Positions 7,884 through 11,294 of a stretch of DNA of 11,294 bases are shown here, piece after piece. Source of the DNA: JBFHER01 sp041584055 (GTDB lineage Bacteria > Bacteroidota > Bacteroidia > Bacteroidales > UBA5342); NCBI GenBank assembly GCA_041584055.1, contig JBFHER010000114.1, positions 1 through 11,294 on the forward strand, read 5' to 3'. The position numbers and the translations under genes are program-made. Each line of letters begins with the position of its first letter. Positions within the stretch are counted from its first letter, which is position 1. Below the pieces are notes generated by a model. That model made no database searches, had not been told where the DNA came from, and saw nothing but the letters and a program-made list of their open reading frames with translations.

Positions 7884-7929
7884 ATGAGCAACATAACAGG
7901 CCTCTCTATTCCTGACAGCGATTGCGCAT
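7884..7929 (-). promoter_or_regulatory. Structured 5' leader of rplS (candidate ribosomal-protein leader)
   Basis: Between the predicted transcript start (about 7932) and the rplS ATG the minus strand can form an interrupted hairpin. ATGCGCAA (7929-7922) pairs with TTGCTCAT (7891-7884), with one C-U mismatch, and an inner stem CAGG (7914-7911) pairs with CCTG (7900-7897) around a 10-nt loop. Autoregulatory leaders are common for ribosomal protein genes, and bL19 leaders have been proposed in other groups. Whether this one matches a described Bacteroidota family I cannot tell without a covariance search. The base pairing is visible; the role is inferred. Confidence 0.45.
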
Positions 7930-7938
7930 TTCGGCTTG

Positions 7939-7970
7939 CAAAAATAGACGAATTATTTTACACCACCAAA
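7939..7970 (-). promoter_or_regulatory. Bacteroidota-type promoter of rplS
   Basis: On the minus strand, TTTG (7970-7967), a 20-nt spacer and TATTTTTG (7946-7939) exactly match the -33 TTTG and -7 TAnnTTTG elements of Bacteroidota primary sigma-factor promoters at normal spacing. Transcription would start near 7932, giving an rplS leader of about 70 nt. It is the most complete promoter in the window. Confidence 0.72.
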
Positions 7971-7988
7971 TGTATTTTTATGAAAAGA

Positions 7989-8906
7989 TCAGCGTCTGCT
8001 CCTGCTCCGTCCTTTGTACCTTGCTTTCTTGTATCTGTGCGCATAAGAACGACGGTTGAATTTAGACTTGGATCTGAAATTTGTGGGCCCTAAACGATAA
8101 GCAATTCCAACTTGTCCGATGTAATAAAAGTCACCATTTGTAGGCGTGACACCATCGTTACGAAAATAATAATGATCAAGATGATCCACTTTCCACTCCC
8201 AGCCGGATCCGGGATCGGCACCAATTCCAAAATTCCCGGTAAACTCAACTTTCATGCTCCACTTATCATCTATGCGGATTTTAGCTCCTCCACCTGCTTT
8301 AAGCATCAATGCAGGGTCGATGTGTTCTCCGGCATGCTCAGCACCAAGTGCCCCCATCCTGCTTCCTGTCACATATTCTTCTGTCACAATCCCTGTTGAT
8401 GGGTCAACATTCATCAGGTTCGTATTTTGCGACAAAAGCATTGTAGGTGCGAGCAATGCATAGAAATTGACCGTCCGGTAAGAATAATAACCGCTGATCA
8501 GATTTGAAATATCCAAAATACCTGGCAAACTGATCTCGTAAATATTCGATTCAAATTTAATGTAAGGGTGGGATGCGTCAACACTTTGCCTTGATCCCTG
8601 CAACTGGCCATAATTAAAATTAAGACCCACGTTTACATATTCCTTAATTTCCTTTTCAAATCCGATTCCTCCGGAAATTCCAACATATCCTTTTTCCTTA
8701 AGCGCTGCAGATTCTGGTTTATCAAACATGGTTACGCCCAAATCACCCGCAAATATGGTTGGACCAAACTGAACAGACACTGATAACCCATCCGTAAAAC
8801 GATAGCTGTTACGGCGGTAATACTGAGCACTCACCTCATCAACACTTCCTAAAAGCATAAGGAGAATAAGGGCCAAGGTTGTATAAGTAATCTTTCTAAG
8901 TTTCAT
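7989..8906 (-). CDS. Predicted outer-membrane beta-barrel protein with basic C-terminal tail
   Basis: A 305-residue exported protein. The N-terminus is a signal peptide (basic MKLRK, hydrophobic core to about 20, likely cleavage VSA|QYY after Ala27). The body has alternating strands with Gly and aromatic residues, such as LSVSVQFGPTIFAGDLG, VGISGGIGFEKEI, VNVGLNFNYGQLQG, KVEFTGNFGIG and YYIGQVGIAYRLG, as in small Bacteroidota outer-membrane barrels of the PorT/OmpA-barrel-like type. The exact family is not certain. After the last strand-like segment (261-272) the protein does not end on an aromatic residue. It continues with a tail (278-305) in which 14 of 28 residues are Arg or Lys, with no acidic residue. 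The start at 8906 fits the signal peptide. A clear promoter is not visible, though the upstream region is A/T-rich with near matches to TAnnTTTG. Function is unknown. Confidence 0.75.
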   Translation of the reverse strand: MKLRKITYTTLALILLMLLGSVDEVSAQYYRRNSYRFTDGLSVSVQFGPTIFAGDLGVTMFDKPESAALKEKGYVGISGGIGFEKEIKEYVNVGLNFNYGQLQGSRQSVDASHPYIKFESNIYEISLPGILDISNLISGYYSYRTVNFYALLAPTMLLSQNTNLMNVDPSTGIVTEEYVTGSRMGALGAEHAGEHIDPALMLKAGGGAKIRIDDKWSMKVEFTGNFGIGADPGSGWEWKVDHLDHYYFRNDGVTPTNGDFYYIGQVGIAYRLGPTNFRSKSKFNRRSYAHRYKKARYKGRSRSRR

Positions 8907-9222
8907 CGAACCTATTTAAGTCTGAAATCACGCGTACGCCAATCCTAAATCAACGTTACTAAATTACTAACAAAAAAACACAAAAAATATTGTTTATCAA
9001 AATATGAAACTGATAAAGGTTTTATTTAACATGCCTTTTGATATAAATAAATATTTCAGTCTTATGCACGGTGGTCCACATAGGCATCTGGTTTTACTTC
9101 GGATTCTGGAGCCGACATGCATTCCATGCGCTTTGCAAGAGGTGATCCATCATTCTAAAACCGTCCTACATGGAAACCACATAGATTTCAGGACGAATGA
9201 CACTTAAAACACATGGAGGCAC
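8907..9222. other. Gene-poor intergenic region
   Basis: About 316 nt between the barrel-protein gene and the FKBP lipoprotein gene. The part near 8930-9060 is very A/T-rich and probably holds the promoter of the barrel-protein gene; the minus strand has TATTTTTTG (one T too many for a perfect -7 box). The right part contains a possible terminator hairpin for the FKBP gene. A 67-codon plus-strand frame at 9004-9207 resembles nothing I know and overlaps that hairpin, so I do not call it a gene. No tRNA or known ncRNA fold was seen. Confidence 0.6.
9157..9195 (-). terminator. Possible terminator after the FKBP lipoprotein gene
   Basis: On the minus strand CGTCC (9195-9191) pairs with GGACG (9166-9162). 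Inside, TATGTGG-TTT-CCATGTA forms a small stem with two G-U pairs, leaving a 7-nt bulge on one side. Only about four Ts follow, so termination would be weak. It lies about 28 nt beyond the FKBP stop codon. Confidence 0.35.
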
Positions 9223-10068
9223 CTAATCCACACTGATCAGCTCCACCTCATAAATTAAGGTGGTATAAGGATAGATACCTGTTGTTCCCTGTTCCCCATA
9301 TGCCAGTTCGTAGGGGAGAATTAAAGTTGCCTTCCCACCATGTTTCATCAGCCCAATTCCTTCCTCAAATCCGGGAATCACACTTGTGATCATATAATCA
9401 TAGTCGAAATAATTCACCCCACTGGTTTCACTGAACACGGTTCCATCGAGAAATTTCCCTGTGTACTTTACCAGCACATTATCACCGTCCTGAATTGCAA
9501 GTCCATTTCCGCTATCCACTTCATGAAAATACAGACCACTTTCGGTAGGTGTTATAACCATTGCTGAGTCGGCAAAAAAAGTTTGCAAGCGAATCTCTTC
9601 TTCTTCAGGTCCCTTTACTTCGGTTACCTGCACCTCAAAAACCAATGTCATATTCTCTTCAATCTCGCCGGTACCATAGGCGCCATATGCAAGTTCAGGC
9701 GGTATGATCATGGTTGCTTCTCCACCTTCATTCATCAACAAGATCCCTTCCATTAAACCGCTGATAATATTGACGGCACTTGGGTCAATCCAATATTCTG
9801 AATCTTCGGTCAGGACCACACCCGTAATGGTTGTTAATGAATACGTAAAAACAATGAACTCTCCTTCTGCAGCCGGAAAACGTGACCCGGCCTTTGTTTC
9901 TATATAATACAGTCCGGATTCTGTCGGATCAACACTGATGTTATTGTCCGTCAGATATGCCTGTAAATCAGACCGATCCTCTTCAACGGTCCTTAAAACA
10001 TCATCATTACATGCTGTGAGAATCACCATGAGTGTCGTCATCAGCATTAAAATCGTCTTCATCTTCAT
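9223..10068 (-). CDS. Lipoprotein with tandem FKBP-type peptidyl-prolyl isomerase domains
   Basis: A 281-residue lipoprotein that would act outside the cytoplasm on proline isomerisation or folding of exported proteins. The signal peptide ends in lipobox LTAC (17-20). Cys20 is followed by Asn-Asp-Asp, which resembles the acidic export signal of surface lipoproteins in Bacteroidota. Two FKBP-like domains follow, about 66-151 and 193-280. Each is preceded by a similar linker (PTESGLYY at 48-55, PTESGLYF at 174-181), so the unit of about 126 residues was duplicated. Domain 2 keeps YTGKFLDGTVF, VIPGFEEGIGLM and ELAYGEQG, but the pocket Trp is Phe and the Asp after the conserved Phe is Ser. Domain 1 is more divergent (IISGLMEGI in place of VIPGWEEG) yet keeps ELAYGAYG. 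Domain 1 may serve binding more than catalysis. It starts 9 nt after the dehydrogenase gene, so the two are probably co-transcribed. Confidence 0.88.
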   Translation of the reverse strand: MKMKTILMLMTTLMVILTACNDDVLRTVEEDRSDLQAYLTDNNISVDPTESGLYYIETKAGSRFPAAEGEFIVFTYSLTTITGVVLTEDSEYWIDPSAVNIISGLMEGILLMNEGGEATMIIPPELAYGAYGTGEIEENMTLVFEVQVTEVKGPEEEEIRLQTFFADSAMVITPTESGLYFHEVDSGNGLAIQDGDNVLVKYTGKFLDGTVFSETSGVNYFDYDYMITSVIPGFEEGIGLMKHGGKATLILPYELAYGEQGTTGIYPYTTLIYEVELISVD

Positions 10069-10077
10069 TGTATTGCT

Positions 10078-11076
10078 CTATTTAATTCTGTTTTTAAATT
10101 CATCTTTATGTTTCCAAACCAAAGGATTTACAATGTCCAAATCCTTTTCTCCTGCCAGAAATCTCAATATATTATCCGATACACATTCACCAATGGCAAT
10201 TCGTGCATCGATGGTTCCAGTTCCAACATGTGGCATCATGATAACATTATCCAATGCAAGCAGTTGCTCATTAATCAGCGGCTCATTTTCAAACACATCA
10301 AGTCCGGCTCCTGCGATTCTGCCTTCTTTTAAAACGCCTGCCAGTGCAGCCTCATCAATCAGAGGACCTCGTGCCGTATTAATTAAATATGCAGATGCCT
10401 TCATTTTTGCCAGGGCTTCTTTGTTGATGATGTGATGGGTTTCTTTTGTGTAGGGTGCATTCAATGAAATATAATCGGAGGTACACAAAATGGTATCCAA
10501 ACTCACATAAGAGGCTTTCAATGACTTTTCTATCGTTTCAGAAACCCTATTCCGGTTATTATAAATAATTTTCATGCCATTGGCCAAAGCTCTTCGTGCC
10601 AGGGCTTGTCCGATGTTGCCCATGCCAACAATCCCCAGTGTTTTTCCAAACAACGAAGACCCCAGATTTTCCATGATGCCCCAGCGGAGGCCTTCTTTTA
10701 TCCGTATGTCCCGATTTAACACGGTGACCCTTCTTGAGAGGGCCATCATAAGCGTCATGGCCAACTCTGCTGTTGGCTCTATTACCGGATCAGGTGTATT
10801 CGTTACAACGATGCCATGTTTGGTCGCAGCATCCACATCAATGGTGTTGTAACCGACACCATAATTTGCAATCAGTTTGAGCTTTGATGCCTTCCCAATC
10901 ATTTCTTCGGTCACTGCACAGGTAAAGACAGAAATAAGAACATCTGCTGTTGGCATCAGATCCAAAAGTTCCTGTTCAGAGAAATATCCGGATTGAGGAA
11001 ACACAATCTCATGACCCGCTTTAAGCAAAGATTCAAATCCTTTTTCCGGCAATTTATACGCTGCAATTATTCTCAT
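10078..11076 (-). CDS. D-isomer-specific 2-hydroxyacid dehydrogenase (glyoxylate/hydroxypyruvate reductase-like)
   Basis: Cytosolic NAD(P)-dependent oxidoreductase of 332 residues that interconverts 2-keto acids and D-2-hydroxy acids. The family layout is complete: a substrate-binding part with NYGVGYNTIDVDAA (71-84), NTPDPVIEPTAELAMTLM (93-110), the nucleotide-binding loop GMGNIG (151-156), and catalytic Arg236 (NTARGPLIDEAAL), Glu265 (DVFENEP) and His283 (MPHVGTG). The Arg-to-Glu distance of 29 matches E. coli SerA. After the second Rossmann strand the usual acidic residue for NAD is replaced by Asn-Asn-Arg (173-175), which favours NADP(H), as in glyoxylate/hydroxypyruvate reductases. It lacks the C-terminal ACT domain of SerA. 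The true substrate (glyoxylate, hydroxypyruvate, D-glycerate or other) cannot be read from sequence. The FKBP lipoprotein gene follows 9 nt after its stop; a functional link between the two is not obvious. Confidence 0.9.
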   Translation of the reverse strand: MRIIAAYKLPEKGFESLLKAGHEIVFPQSGYFSEQELLDLMPTADVLISVFTCAVTEEMIGKASKLKLIANYGVGYNTIDVDAATKHGIVVTNTPDPVIEPTAELAMTLMMALSRRVTVLNRDIRIKEGLRWGIMENLGSSLFGKTLGIVGMGNIGQALARRALANGMKIIYNNRNRVSETIEKSLKASYVSLDTILCTSDYISLNAPYTKETHHIINKEALAKMKASAYLINTARGPLIDEAALAGVLKEGRIAGAGLDVFENEPLINEQLLALDNVIMMPHVGTGTIDARIAIGECVSDNILRFLAGEKDLDIVNPLVWKHKDEFKNRIK

Positions 11077-11181
11077 TCTTTATACTGACAACGGGATGTA
11101 ACCTATGGAATAAAGAGTCTTTTCTTCCTGCAAAGGTTGCACCCGGGTGTTAAATATTAAGCGGTTTTTTATTTTCTGCCT

Positions 11182-11189
11182 CAAAAATA
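11182..11189 (-). promoter_or_regulatory. Candidate -7 promoter box for the dehydrogenase-FKBP unit
   Basis: The minus strand reads TATTTTTG, an exact TAnnTTTG match about 105 nt upstream of the dehydrogenase start codon. The nearest TTG-like -33 sequence (11216-11214) is 24 nt away, somewhat too far. Apart from this box I see nothing supported between 11077 and the window end. Confidence 0.35.
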
Positions 11190-11294
11190 GCATTTAACAG
11201 CTTTAAACTGACACAATTGTCCCGTTTTTTATTGCTGATCTGCCAGTCACACTAAAAATTCAATGCCTGTAGGTAAAACAAGTGCATTCCTGCA

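Noticed and set aside
9004..9207. 67-codon plus-strand frame in the gene-poor region
   Set aside because: No recognisable domain, unusual His/Cys-rich composition, no promoter, and overlap with a possible terminator hairpin of the opposite gene.
11263..11294. Short open frames at the right edge: ATG on plus (MPVGKTSAFL) and a possible C-terminus on minus (AGMHLFYLQALNF)
   Set aside because: Too short to tell which, if either, is coding; needs the neighbouring sequence.

Overview
This window is a chromosomal segment from a member of the Bacteroidota. The order within the phylum cannot be fixed from the window. The evidence is the fused SecD-SecF protein, promoter-like boxes matching the Bacteroidota -7 consensus TAnnTTTG, start codons preceded by A-rich sequence instead of Shine-Dalgarno motifs, a lipoprotein with acidic residues just after the lipobox cysteine, and housekeeping proteins typical of the phylum. 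I see no mobile element, CRISPR array, rRNA, tRNA or clear sign of horizontal transfer.

Left part (1-2775): the 3' end of ffh (SRP54 M domain) is followed after 11 nt by folD (one-carbon folate metabolism), closed by a strong intrinsic terminator. A POT/PTR2-like proton-coupled transporter converges on it from the minus strand. Its upstream region has a promoter-like box and a GC-rich hairpin that would lie in the mRNA leader.

Middle part (2776-7508): secDF encodes the single-chain accessory motor of the Sec translocon and ends in its own terminator. A tatA-like gene then overlaps a LolD-type ABC ATPase gene by ATGA. This unit ends at a hairpin flanked by A and T tracts on both sides, so it probably serves the converging rplS gene as well.

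Right part (7509-11294): all genes are on the minus strand. rplS (ribosomal protein bL19) has the best promoter in the window (TTTG, 20 nt, TAnnTTTG) and a leader that can fold. Upstream of it is a predicted outer-membrane beta-barrel protein with an unusually basic C-terminal tail. After a gene-poor stretch of about 316 nt comes a two-gene unit: a D-2-hydroxyacid dehydrogenase, then, 9 nt later, a lipoprotein with two FKBP-like domains.

The common theme is protein export and envelope biogenesis: SRP (Ffh), Sec (SecDF), a Tat-like component, a Lol-type ATPase, an outer-membrane barrel, and a folding lipoprotein that would act outside the cytoplasm. The genes lie in several separate transcription units, so this is clustering and not one operon. 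I found no convincing undescribed system. The points most worth a second look are the two leader hairpins (POT-like transporter and rplS), the basic tail of the barrel protein, and the duplicated, partly degenerate FKBP lipoprotein.
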